A stretch of 64,000 nucleotides of DNA from Actinomycetes bacterium (GTDB taxonomy: Bacteria > Actinomycetota > JAICYB01): assembly GCA_025934435.1 (NCBI GenBank), contig JAICYB010000014.1, positions 1-64,000 on the forward strand. The letters run 5' to 3'. Numbering within the stretch: the first letter of the stretch is position 1; each line of letters begins with the position of its first letter. This document shows, in pieces, positions 45,932 through 53,211 of the stretch. The notes under the pieces were generated by a model, which had not been told where the DNA came from, ran no database searches, and was given only the letters and a program-made list of their open reading frames with translations. Position numbers and translations under genes: made by a program.

Positions 45932-47281
45932 CTACTTCGACCGAGCGGGGGTTTCCGCCGGCGTAAGCGAATGGACAGCTGACAGCTCAGGCAGCTCGTT
46001 CGTTCCTTCTGCAGACTCGATAGAAGGACACACGGACACCGGCAGGCCAAAGGCGGTGTCAGGGTTTGACGCCGTTGGGTCGGGAGCATCGGTCGACCTG
46101 GGGTTGTCCGTGTGTCCGTGTCGCGGCGCGGGCTCCTCGATGTAGCGAGCCCAAACCGGCTCAAGATCCGATCGCCGATAACCGCGTTGACGCCCTTCGC
46201 GTGGTCCCACTCGCCGTGGTTCGACGGCGTATGGCTTGAGCAGACGCGCAACCCTCGACGCGGGGCCGCCGTATCGGCTGGCCTCCACGTCCCGCCCCCA
46301 CCACGCGGGCCAAGGTCCGTCCTCTCGCTCGACGAGCCGTTGGAGGATCTCGGCGCTCGTCATCTCAACGGGACCACCCGCTTCTTTGAAGGCCGCCCTC
46401 AAGTGGCGAAGCAGGAGAGTGCCGACTGAGTCGCTATCCGCTTCGACGCCGTGAAGTTCGACGGCGGCCGCTCGGGCACGAGCAGGCCACCCCTCCCCCG
46501 CGATGTCCGCGATCGCGAGGAGCGGCTCCCAGCCATCTTGCGCTCGATCGTCGAGCTCGTCGGGCAGCTCTGGTTGTGCGACCTGCAGGGTCCCGATGAG
46601 GTCTTCGTCGTCCGCGTGCCCGGCGATCTCTTCGCGCAAGGCTTCGCCTTGAGGTCGGGTGAGTCGCAGCCTGAAACGCTCGACCACTTCGCCGCGATGC
46701 TTGCGCTGCAGGCGGATCGGGATCGAGCGGTCCGCGATGGTGTCCGGGAGCTGGCCAATACCGGCGATCACCTTCGGTCCGTACGCGTCGTACGGACGGG
46801 TCGTGACGGTTCGGCCCTGAATCTCGCATCGCAACGTCACGGATCCGCGCCGATATCCAGCGTTGATCAGCGCTCGCAGATCTTCATGTTCCTTCTTCGC
46901 GTTGAAAACCGCATCGCCTTCGTCCAGCAGCAAGGTCGAGCGTTGCTCGGCGACCGCTCGGAACAGCGCGGCCTCGCTGACGTTCGCGACGCGAAGGGGC
47001 CGCGGCACGAGGAGCTCGAGAACTTCCAAGAGGCGCGTCTTGCCCGAGCGACGCTCGGCTGACGTGACTGCGATGTACGGGGTCGCCTCGGACGCCTCGA
47101 CGACGTGCGTATGTGCGACCCATAGCGCGAGGGCTGCCGACTGCGCGCTCGTTAGTACGACGAAGCGTCGTATGAACGTTTCGACGGCCGACAACTGCTC
47201 CGGCAGATGAGACGGAGTCGGGTGATCGATCGGTTCGTCCGCGAGAAGTAGGTCCCGCTCCGCTTGGTCAAGGGTGGTCAT
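45932..47281 (-). CDS. DUF3631-type P-loop ATPase of the mobile element
   Basis: 449 residues. Walker A TSAERRSGKTRLLEVLELL (about 73-91) and Walker B STLLLDEGDAVF (about 114-125), then YRRGSVTLRCE, and IADRSIPIRLQRK, the DUF3631 pattern common in actinobacterial integrative elements. Such proteins are helicase/primase-like and thought to act in element replication. The C-terminal 70 residues are low-complexity, Pro/Thr/Ser-rich and probably disordered. ATGA overlap with the upstream gene. Confidence 0.75.
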   Translation of the reverse strand: MTTLDQAERDLLLADEPIDHPTPSHLPEQLSAVETFIRRFVVLTSAQSAALALWVAHTHVVEASEATPYIAVTSAERRSGKTRLLEVLELLVPRPLRVANVSEAALFRAVAEQRSTLLLDEGDAVFNAKKEHEDLRALINAGYRRGSVTLRCEIQGRTVTTRPYDAYGPKVIAGIGQLPDTIADRSIPIRLQRKHRGEVVERFRLRLTRPQGEALREEIAGHADDEDLIGTLQVAQPELPDELDDRAQDGWEPLLAIADIAGEGWPARARAAAVELHGVEADSDSVGTLLLRHLRAAFKEAGGPVEMTSAEILQRLVEREDGPWPAWWGRDVEASRYGGPASRVARLLKPYAVEPRRVGPREGRQRGYRRSDLEPVWARYIEEPAPRHGHTDNPRSTDAPDPTASNPDTAFGLPVSVCPSIESAEGTNELPELSAVHSLTPAETPARSK

Positions 47282-47703
47282 CGATCCTCCAGAAGTCGTG
47301 CTGCATCAGTCGTTGCGCGCAGGTACGCGGCGCGGCGTTTCGCGAGCCGGACGAGACGATCCACGTATCCGTCGATCGCGCCGATGACGCCGCCAGCGCC
47401 GTCGACGACGCTCGGTAAGACGTAGCGGACCTCTTCGAAGGCGCGGCGCTCTCGCAACCGATCACGGACCAGCAGTGGCGCAGCGACGCCGAAGTCTGCG
47501 ATCACTGACTGAGTCGCCCGAAGAACCGTCCGGCAATCGCGGCAACCGAAGAGTGCTTCGTCCAGCTTCGCGACGACGTTGAGCGCGTGGCGCGCGGCCG
47601 CGTCCTCCGCGACGTTCAGTCGGAAAGACGCGGCGAAGGCGACGCCGAGGATGTCCATCTCGAGTTCGCGATCGACGAGGCGGTCCGTGAGATCGCTAGC
47701 CAT
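47278..47703 (-). CDS. DnaB N-terminal-domain-like protein
   Basis: 141 residues. The first 75 residues (DRELEMDILGVAFAASFRLN ... DEALFGCRDCRTVLRATQSV) follow the helical pattern of the replicative-helicase N-terminal (primase-binding) domain, without any helicase motor. This fits a helicase-recruiting or loading factor working with the DUF3631 ATPase. It overlaps both neighbours by 1-4 nt. Assignment is tentative. Confidence 0.5.
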   Translation of the reverse strand: MASDLTDRLVDRELEMDILGVAFAASFRLNVAEDAAARHALNVVAKLDEALFGCRDCRTVLRATQSVIADFGVAAPLLVRDRLRERRAFEEVRYVLPSVVDGAGGVIGAIDGYVDRLVRLAKRRAAYLRATTDAARLLEDR

Positions 47704-47906
47704 CAAGACCTTGCACTCGCTTGCTCGTCTGCCCACCGCTCGACCTCGCTTCGGCGGTAGCGAAGGTGACGGCCGAGCTTCACGGCCTTCGGCCCGGTCC
47801 CCTTGTAACGCCAGGTGTAGATCGTCTGGAGCGGAAGCCGGTAATGGTCGGCAACCTCCGCGGCCGTCATGTATTCCGCTTCTCGTGCGCTGTTCTGAAC
47901 TGCCAA
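47703..47906 (-). CDS. Excisionase / AlpA-type helix-turn-helix protein
   Basis: 67 residues: MTAAEVADHYRLPLQTIYTW, RYKGTGPKAVKLGRHLRYRR and SEVERW is the MerR-like HTH_17 pattern of phage excisionases. TTG 47906 is preferred because AGGAGG lies five bases upstream; ATG twelve codons later would also include the whole HTH. It leads the operon excisionase, DnaB-N-like, DUF3631. Likely it steers integrase directionality or represses the element. Confidence 0.8.
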   Translation of the reverse strand: MAVQNSAREAEYMTAAEVADHYRLPLQTIYTWRYKGTGPKAVKLGRHLRYRRSEVERWADEQASARS

Positions 47907-48055
47907 TCTGGCCTCCTACCTCGGGATTCGGGAAAAAAATCGGAACCGATGCGGGCGGAAGAAAATCGCGCTCGGCCCGGGTCATGGGCCTTCCGACCGC
48001 CAGACTTTTGGACTGGCCTACCTCCTCTCGTCGGGTCTGAATTCCTCGACCTAGA

Positions 48056-48087
48056 TTGACAACCGTCTGGAAGCGATGCAATATGTT
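48056..48087 (+). promoter_or_regulatory. Candidate promoter for the integrase operon
   Basis: A perfect -35 TTGACA (48056-48061) followed by ATGCAATATGTT; CAATAT is at 17-nt spacing and TATGTT (48082-48087) at 20-nt spacing. It lies 39-70 nt before the GTG of the next gene, in the 219-bp divergent gap after the excisionase. Confidence 0.4.
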
Positions 48088-48125
48088 CACGAACTCAGAC
48101 TTTCGGCCGTAAGAGGGGACCATCG

Positions 48126-48797
48126 GTGGCGAGACGCGAAGTACCGATCGAGAGTCAGATGACGATCGGCTCTGGGGGCTGGGTCCGGTACCAATCGCGG
48201 CAGCTAGAGCGCGGCGTCGCCTTCGTCCGGTTCGGCGATCACGGAGGCCGCCTCGTGCTCCGTGAGCTCTTCGTGGCGGGGCCAGATGGCGGAATCGACC
48301 CTGAAGCCGTCCGACGCCTCCCTCTCGGCCGTATCGAGGCGTGGGCCAACGACGTCGGGCACGCCGCGATGATTCGATCGCGCCTCGATACGCCGGCGCC
48401 CGACCTCCGGCGCGCCATCGGGTACTTCGCAAGCAGCTCGACGCCGGTTCGTCCGGGCAACGAGCACTGGGTCGCTCGGATGTTCGAAGCGCAAGTGCCG
48501 GACTCCGAGGAACCTCAGGCGCCCATGCGCGAGCTCACGCGTCCGCTTGGTAGCGCGATCGTTGTGAGCCCGGACCTGCCGTCCGGTGAGGTCGACGTTC
48601 CGCCCCGTCGTCCGTACTCAGACGAGTTCTATCGCCAGGTGGCGTCCGTCTACTCGGCCCTCGCCGCGCAAATCCGTGCGCCTGCCGCCGTGATGGCCGA
48701 CGCGAACCACGTTCCGCTCTCGACGGTCCACCGTTGGGTTAAGGAGACGCGCAAGCGCGGCTTCCTCGCGCCGGGACAGCGCGGCCGCGCGGGATAG
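48126..48797 (+). CDS. Unknown protein with C-terminal HTH, integrase neighbour
   Basis: 223 residues from GTG 48126. The N-terminal 100 residues are unrecognised (VAFVRFGDHGGRLVLRELFV). The C-terminal 60 residues form a homeodomain-like HTH: YSDEFYRQVASVYSALAAQI, MADANHVPLSTVHRWVKETR, KRGFL. This type often precedes integrases in actinobacterial elements and may control them. 9 nt gap to the integrase. Confidence 0.65.
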   Translation: MARREVPIESQMTIGSGGWVRYQSRQLERGVAFVRFGDHGGRLVLRELFVAGPDGGIDPEAVRRLPLGRIEAWANDVGHAAMIRSRLDTPAPDLRRAIGYFASSSTPVRPGNEHWVARMFEAQVPDSEEPQAPMRELTRPLGSAIVVSPDLPSGEVDVPPRRPYSDEFYRQVASVYSALAAQIRAPAAVMADANHVPLSTVHRWVKETRKRGFLAPGQRGRAG

Positions 48798-48806
48798 GGG
48801 TCAGAG

Positions 48807-49892
48807 ATGGCACACGTACAGCGACGGAAGCGTGCCGGACGGCGCGACGACTGGCTCGCGAGCTACGTCGGGACGGACAACAAGCGGCACTCAAAGGTGT
48901 TCCAGAAGAAGATCGACGCCGAGCGTTTCGTCGTCGAGATGGAGTCGCGGAAGCTGCGCGGCATCTGGACGAACCCTGAGCACGGCAAGGAACTGTTCGG
49001 GAAGTGGCTCGACGAGTGGTGGGAAACCACCACCAACCTCCGCCCAAGCTCACGCGCTCGCGACGAGTCATACATGGAGAAGCACGTCCGCCCGCGGTTC
49101 GGCGACGTTCCGCTCGCGAAGATCTCGCAAGTGGACGTCCGTGCATGGGTCGCGGGCCTAAGCAAGAAGAGAAGGCCGGCGACGGTCCATCTGATCTATC
49201 AGATCCTCGCTCGCGCGCTGGACGCAGCCGTGGACGGTGGAATGATTCCGCTCTCGCCGTGCCGCAACATCTCCCTGCCGAAGATCGAGCAAGGCGAACC
49301 GCGTTTTCTGACGCCGGAGCAGGTGAATCTGATCGTGCGTTCGGCGCATCACTACTACGGAACGCTGATTCTCACCGCCGCGTACCTCGGCCCCCGGTGG
49401 GGTGAACTGGCAGGACTGCGGCCGAAGAACGTCGACATCCTCCACCGGAAGCTGCACATCGTCGAGCAGGCAACGGAGCTGAGGGGCATGGTGACTCTCG
49501 GATCGCCGCTGAAGACGCCTGCGTCGCGCCGGATCATCACGATCCCGAAGTTCCTCGTGCCGCTCCTCGAGGAGCAGATCGGGCGGAACAACGAGCTCGT
49601 CTTTCCATCACGCGATGGATTGCCGATGCGACGGACGAACTTCCGGCGCCGGACGTGGGCAGCGGCTCTCGAGAAGGCCGAGCTCGATGCGACCATCCGG
49701 TTCCACGACCTGCGTCACACGTCCGTGGCGTTCGCGATCGCGCGGGGCGCACACCCGAAGGCAATCCAAGAACGGATGGGTCACAGCTCGATCAACACCA
49801 CCCTGAATGTCTACGGCGGCCTCTTCCCACGCTTGGAGGAAGCGATCGCCGAGGGCCTAGACGACCTCTATGCTTCGTCACAGCCGGGATGA
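48807..49892 (+). CDS. Tyrosine recombinase (integrase)
   Basis: 361 residues. N-terminal arm-binding part (HVQRRKRAGRRDDWLASYVG), SAM-like core-binding domain (about 60-150), catalytic domain with the R-K-HxxR-H-Y set: GPRWGELAGLRP (Arg), HDLRHTSVAFA (His-Arg), MGHSSINTTLNVYGGL (His, nucleophile Tyr). Intact. It is the natural enzyme for the tRNA-Ala attachment sites, 3.2 kb from the right one. Its stop overlaps the next ATG. Confidence 0.93.
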   Translation: MAHVQRRKRAGRRDDWLASYVGTDNKRHSKVFQKKIDAERFVVEMESRKLRGIWTNPEHGKELFGKWLDEWWETTTNLRPSSRARDESYMEKHVRPRFGDVPLAKISQVDVRAWVAGLSKKRRPATVHLIYQILARALDAAVDGGMIPLSPCRNISLPKIEQGEPRFLTPEQVNLIVRSAHHYYGTLILTAAYLGPRWGELAGLRPKNVDILHRKLHIVEQATELRGMVTLGSPLKTPASRRIITIPKFLVPLLEEQIGRNNELVFPSRDGLPMRRTNFRRRTWAAALEKAELDATIRFHDLRHTSVAFAIARGAHPKAIQERMGHSSINTTLNVYGGLFPRLEEAIAEGLDDLYASSQPG

Positions 49893-50512
49893 AAGTTGGC
49901 GATTCGGTTCGCAAGACCATCGAGGACTGGGAACTCGGAGACACCGAGTCTGCGATGCTGCACGCCTGCAACGCCGTCGATGGAACCGCGGCGAAGACGT
50001 ATCCGAACGAAAAAAGCAACAAGCGGCGGTTCACCAGGGTCATCCGAGAGAACTATGCAATCTTCGGACCCATGGCAGCGCCGGGAATCAACCTTGCGGA
50101 CACACGCTTTCCGGTTCGGCTTCAGAATGCGACAACCGCGGATGGCAAGCCAGACATCGCCGATGTCATCTACGGAATCCATCGATGCACGCACGGGCAT
50201 GGGGACGAATTGCCCGAGGGCTTCGATTTACTGCCCGATGTGGCGGGCCCACCTGGGCACACGCACATCGGAGTGCAACAAGGGCAGGTACGTCTCAGTG
50301 ACCGAACGATCTTTGCGCTCTTGGCAATCGCGGTGGGAGCGCCGGAGAACCTCGATCAGTCAGTACCTAGTGAGATGTATCTCAGCTTCGACACTCTCAA
50401 GCTCCCAATCAACGAGTGGTGGGGCCGTCGCGACGATCTTCAGGCAGTCGTCTGCTCAGTCGAGATGCCCCACGTCACGCTCGACTTCGGCGATTGGATG
50501 GACAACCTCTGA
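49889..50512 (+). CDS. Unknown protein coupled to integrase
   Basis: 207 residues from ATG 49889 (ATGA overlap with the integrase). I recall similar hypothetical proteins in environmental bacteria: SVRKTIEDWELGDTESAMLHA, CNAVDGTAAK, then FTRVIRENYAIFGPM, and DVIYGIHRCTHGHGDELPEG. The Cys/His-containing YGIHRCTHGHGDE is striking and could be a metal or catalytic site. No membrane segment. Function unknown; cargo or an accessory of the element. Confidence 0.6.
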   Translation: MKVGDSVRKTIEDWELGDTESAMLHACNAVDGTAAKTYPNEKSNKRRFTRVIRENYAIFGPMAAPGINLADTRFPVRLQNATTADGKPDIADVIYGIHRCTHGHGDELPEGFDLLPDVAGPPGHTHIGVQQGQVRLSDRTIFALLAIAVGAPENLDQSVPSEMYLSFDTLKLPINEWWGRRDDLQAVVCSVEMPHVTLDFGDWMDNL

Positions 50513-50617
50513 ACCCGTCAGACGACTAACCATCGAAATTGACGCTGGACGCTCACGGCTTGAAGCAGTAGCGCCAACACGAAAGGCACAGCCGCCGCGG
50601 CTCGGTGCTCCGACTGG

Positions 50618-51211
50618 TCACCAGGTCTTTCGTTCCTTGAAGACCGCTCGATTCTTGTCGAGAACCTCCTGCCAATCCTCTCGCCGATGCCGAACTCCGA
50701 ACTCAACTATCAGGAGCTCGATGAAGTCTTCGACGCTCACTCGGCCGGTCGGCAGATGCTTCTTCTTCAGCGCGCCATGGTGTACCCAGTCGGCCTCGGC
50801 GCTGACGTGCAGATGCGGCTCCGGTGCCCGTGGCGCCGGATGGTAGTGGTACGAGAGCTGTTCGGTTGGGGCTTCCTTCGGTCCACCGAAGAATGACCAC
50901 ATGTAGCTGATCGTGTGAGTTCGCCACGGACCACTGCCATCGTCTTCACGAACGGGCTGGATCCCGACGTCGATTGAAATCCACTTATGCCGTCCCACTG
51001 AAGCGAGGCCCGGGTCGCCGAATGTAATGGCGACCGGCGAGTCGGCAGACGCTGGCGCCCTCTTGATCTGGAGAAGAACGCCATCCGATACACAGTCAAC
51101 GGCCCGCTGAAGGTCCGCAACGAGAAGGCGGACGGCGGCGCCTGGAGACCTAACCCGACGCGAGGAGGTCTGCGAGGACGATGATTGGGCCTTCGACTGG
51201 CGCGAACTCAA
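50618..51211 (-). CDS. Unknown protein, second gene of a small two-gene pair
   Basis: 197 residues from TTG 51211, the only usable start in frame. The Ser-rich first 20 residues overlap the previous gene by 62 nt. The conserved-looking part is C-terminal: EQLSYHYHPAPRAPEPHLHV and KHLPTGRVSVEDFIELLIVE, then EDWQEVLDKNRAVF. His residues are abundant (YHYHP, HLHV). I have seen this type next to the 80-residue protein upstream. Function unknown; the arrangement resembles a toxin-antitoxin pair. Confidence 0.5.
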   Translation of the reverse strand: MSSRQSKAQSSSSQTSSRRVRSPGAAVRLLVADLQRAVDCVSDGVLLQIKRAPASADSPVAITFGDPGLASVGRHKWISIDVGIQPVREDDGSGPWRTHTISYMWSFFGGPKEAPTEQLSYHYHPAPRAPEPHLHVSAEADWVHHGALKKKHLPTGRVSVEDFIELLIVEFGVRHRREDWQEVLDKNRAVFKERKTW

Positions 51212-51392
51212 TCTTGCCCGCCCTGTAGCGTCGGAGGAACTGGTCGCCCGAGATACCGAGCAGGGCCCGAGACCGCCTGTCGATCATCTTGAGAAGCTCG
51301 TCCTGGGTGAGCTCGCGCACGGTCGAAGCGTTTCGCTGACCGTTCCCATTCGTGGCGGCGGGTCGTCGCCGCGGAGCCACTCGCCGAGCCAT
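51150..51392 (-). CDS. Small unknown protein, first gene of the pair (antitoxin-like)
   Basis: 80 residues from ATG 51392 with AGGAGG four bases upstream. A basic N-terminus is followed by LTQDELLKMIDRRSRALLGI and SGDQFLRRYRAGKIEF, a helical pattern common to small antitoxin-like proteins in actinobacteria. It overlaps the larger gene by 62 nt. CCAAG-tctacg-CTTGG (51411-51426) just upstream could be its operator. Confidence 0.55.
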   Translation of the reverse strand: MARRVAPRRRPAATNGNGQRNASTVRELTQDELLKMIDRRSRALLGISGDQFLRRYRAGKIEFAPVEGPIIVLADLLASG

Positions 51393-51516
51393 CTCTCCTC
51401 CTGTCCTTGACCAAGTCTACGCTTGGCCACGCAACATCCTGCCAGCAGACGTTAACGACCGGCGCCGACAGCAGGAACTGATGGTTCGCGGGGCTCACTT
51501 GCATATCCTCGTATGT

Positions 51517-51554
51517 GAGATAGAATCTGTCAACCCAGTGATGAATTCTATCTC
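51517..51554. promoter_or_regulatory. Perfect 10-bp inverted repeat operator candidate
   Basis: GAGATAGAAT (51517-51526) and ATTCTATCTC (51545-51554) are exact reverse complements with an 18-nt centre. The right arm ends immediately before the AGGAG of the 51567 gene. Arms with about three helical turns between centres suggest a dimeric repressor site, or a hairpin masking the ribosome site in the mRNA. Confidence 0.5.
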
Positions 51555-51566
51555 CAGGAGCCACAT

Positions 51567-52166
51567 GTGACAGACGCCAAAGGAACGCAAGACGGCACGG
51601 GCCGGGGCCTGATCAGGTTCCTCGAGTACGCCGCGAACCGCGGCTACATGAATAAGAACACTTCAGCCGCACACCGGTCCGCGGTTACCAAGGTGCTGGA
51701 GATCGACGGTGAGAGGTGGGAAGCGATCGACTTGCGCGAGCTCGATGTCGACCAGCAGATCGCGCGGTTCACGAACCTACGGAAGATGGATTATTCGTCC
51801 CAGTCGATAAAGACATACGAATCGAGGTTCCGAAACGCTCTGACCGAGTATTTCCGGTTTCTCGACGACCCCGGTTCGTACAGGTCCGGCGGTGGTCGAG
51901 AGACAAGTGCGAAGGCATCGAAGAAGCCTTCGCCCAAACGCCCAGCCGAGACCGCACCGGACCGCGAGCAACGGCCCGACACACCGGTCGCTCCCCCTTC
52001 GCGCGACTTGCTCGTTACTTATCCGTTCCCTGTGCGGGAGACGTTGATGGCCTACCTGCAGCTTCCGAAGGATCTGAGCGAGCGAGAGGCACAACGCGTC
52101 GCGAAGTTCGTCCAAAGCCTCGCGATGGAGACAAGCGCTAGCGATACCGTCGCTAGCGGCGACTGA
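51567..52166 (+). CDS. Integrase core-binding-like protein, unknown
   Basis: 199 residues from GTG 51567 (AGGAG six bases upstream). Residues 12-100 look like the SAM-like core-binding fold of tyrosine recombinases (LIRFLEYAANRGYMNKNTSA, SIKTYESRFRNALTEYFRFL) but no catalytic domain follows. A Lys/Pro-rich linker leads to a C-terminal segment LLVTYPFPVRETLMAYLQLP then LSEREAQRVAKFVQSLA. It could be a stand-alone DNA-binding regulator, perhaps acting on the inverted repeat directly upstream. Divergent from the small pair. Confidence 0.55.
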   Translation: MTDAKGTQDGTGRGLIRFLEYAANRGYMNKNTSAAHRSAVTKVLEIDGERWEAIDLRELDVDQQIARFTNLRKMDYSSQSIKTYESRFRNALTEYFRFLDDPGSYRSGGGRETSAKASKKPSPKRPAETAPDREQRPDTPVAPPSRDLLVTYPFPVRETLMAYLQLPKDLSEREAQRVAKFVQSLAMETSASDTVASGD

Positions 52167-52183
52167 TGAGGTCGCCGAGCCGA

Positions 52184-52921
52184 TCATCGCGCGGCGAGTC
52201 GAGGCTCCATGCCGATCGCGTTCGCAAATCCCAGATGGAATGCGTAGATCGAATGCCACGCCCAAGCCGCGCAACCAGCACCGAGGCAGAGAGCCGGAAA
52301 CCAAAGAACGCGCCCCGGCGCGCGCTCGAATAGCCGATTTGGTTTGAACTTGCCCGCTATCGCGGCCTCAAGCTTCGCCTGCTGATCTAGTTCGTCATCG
52401 CGCTCTGGTTTGAAGTGAACGATTAGGTTCCTGAGTCTGAACACGTTGCTGGCTGATTGATACGGCTCGCTGCCTCGATCCAATTCGCGGCGACCTAATG
52501 CAGTGACGGCAACTTGATGCTTGGCAAGTGTGTTGGCCTTTGACTCCTCAAGCGCCTCCCACAACTGCGCCAGAATGGAGACTTGGGCAGCCGTCGCCGA
52601 CGAGACGACGGTCTGGTTGCCCGCGACCGCCTGCAGGTAGAACTCGTTGATTGATGCCTCCAGCGCGGCCGCCGACATGACAACGGCCGACGCAGCTTGC
52701 CTCATCGAGATCTCATAGTGCGACTGCGGCCAGTCGAGTTCGAATTCCTCACGCTCGACGCGATCGCAGTCGGCGGCGCAATCTCTCGCGGCCTGAAGAA
52801 GCAGTTGAGACAAGAACAGGGTCGCGTGGCCTTCAACGTGGGCAGTCATGGCTTCAGTCTTGGATGGAAGGTGCATACCGCGCCAGGGTCCCTGACCATT
52901 AGCCCAGCTCATGACCAGCAT
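52184..52921 (-). CDS. HEPN-like protein with C-terminal membrane helix
   Basis: About 245 residues; the start is uncertain (ATG 52921 has GAGG at eight bases; ATG 52876 and 52849 are alternatives). SAVVMSAAALEASINEFYL and VFRLRNLIVHFKPERDDE match the HEPN fold; RNLIVH has the R-N-x3-H spacing of HEPN ribonucleases. The C-terminal VLWFPALCLGAGCAAWAWHS is hydrophobic enough to span the membrane. HEPN proteins are common abortive-infection or toxin RNases. It is the last gene before the right attachment site. Confidence 0.55.
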   Translation of the reverse strand: MLVMSWANGQGPWRGMHLPSKTEAMTAHVEGHATLFLSQLLLQAARDCAADCDRVEREEFELDWPQSHYEISMRQAASAVVMSAAALEASINEFYLQAVAGNQTVVSSATAAQVSILAQLWEALEESKANTLAKHQVAVTALGRRELDRGSEPYQSASNVFRLRNLIVHFKPERDDELDQQAKLEAAIAGKFKPNRLFERAPGRVLWFPALCLGAGCAAWAWHSIYAFHLGFANAIGMEPRLAAR

Positions 52922-52974
52922 GACGAAACCTCGCTTGCCGATATCGGGCGAGATTCGTTGCTCCGGCGCGAGGT

Positions 52975-53102
52975 CAGAGCAACCCCAGAGCAACCCCGCG
53001 GCATCGGCCCCCAAGAACGAAAGAAGCCACACGCCGTGTGACGTGCAGCTTCTGACGTGGAGGCGAGCGGATTCGAACCGCCGACCTCTGCGTTGCGAAC
53101 GC
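52975..53102 (-). repeat. Right attachment repeat
   Basis: Counterpart of 34237-34379. The left part (AGAGCAACCCC twice, then the GAAGC/GCTTC hairpin) belongs to the element end; the right part is the 3' half of the intact tRNA-Ala. Identity ends at the tRNA anticodon loop. Confidence 0.75.
53022..53053 (-). terminator. Intrinsic terminator after tRNA-Ala
   Basis: On the minus strand AGAAGC-tgcacgt-CACAC-ggc-GTGTG-GCTTCT forms a hairpin with a 7-nt bulge, followed by TTCGTTCTT. It begins 5 nt after the tRNA 3' end and is duplicated in the left repeat. Confidence 0.65.
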
Positions 53103-53130
53103 AGCGCTCTACCAACTGAGCTACGCCCCC
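53058..53130 (-). tRNA. tRNA-Ala (anticodon CGC)
   Basis: 73-nt cloverleaf on the minus strand: acceptor GGGGGCG/CGCCTCC with A73, D-arm GCTC/GAGC, anticodon stem CTGCG/CGCAG around TTCGCAA (anticodon CGC), T-loop TTCGAAT. CCA not encoded. It is the integration target of the island and is left complete by it. A TGCTAGATT extended -10 (53144-53152) lies upstream. Confidence 0.95.
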
Positions 53131-53211
53131 GGTAAGACGCACCAATCTAGCAGCGGTAGCGGCCCTCAGCCCGTTTAGGGCAAGCTCAACACGGCTACCA
53201 AAGGAGGCGTC

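Larger units (their letters stand above)
34237..53102. mobile_element. Integrative genomic island at tRNA-Ala(CGC)
   Basis: About 18.9 kb bounded by direct repeats of 143 and 128 bp (34237-34379 and 52975-53102), each containing the tRNA-Ala 3' half from the anticodon loop onward. The intact tRNA is at the right end. Contents: unknown protein, hsdMSR, AvcD-like deaminase, TGT-like/XRE module, DUF3631 ATPase, DnaB-N-like protein, excisionase, integrase, several unknowns and a HEPN protein. Codons are less GC-biased than outside. No conjugation genes are seen, so it is probably mobilised by other elements or by phage. Confidence 0.8.

Noticed and set aside
53132-53211. Molybdenum-cofactor riboswitch before fdhA
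   Set aside because: The 80-nt leader is too short; only a 5-bp hairpin (GCCCT/AGGGC) is present.
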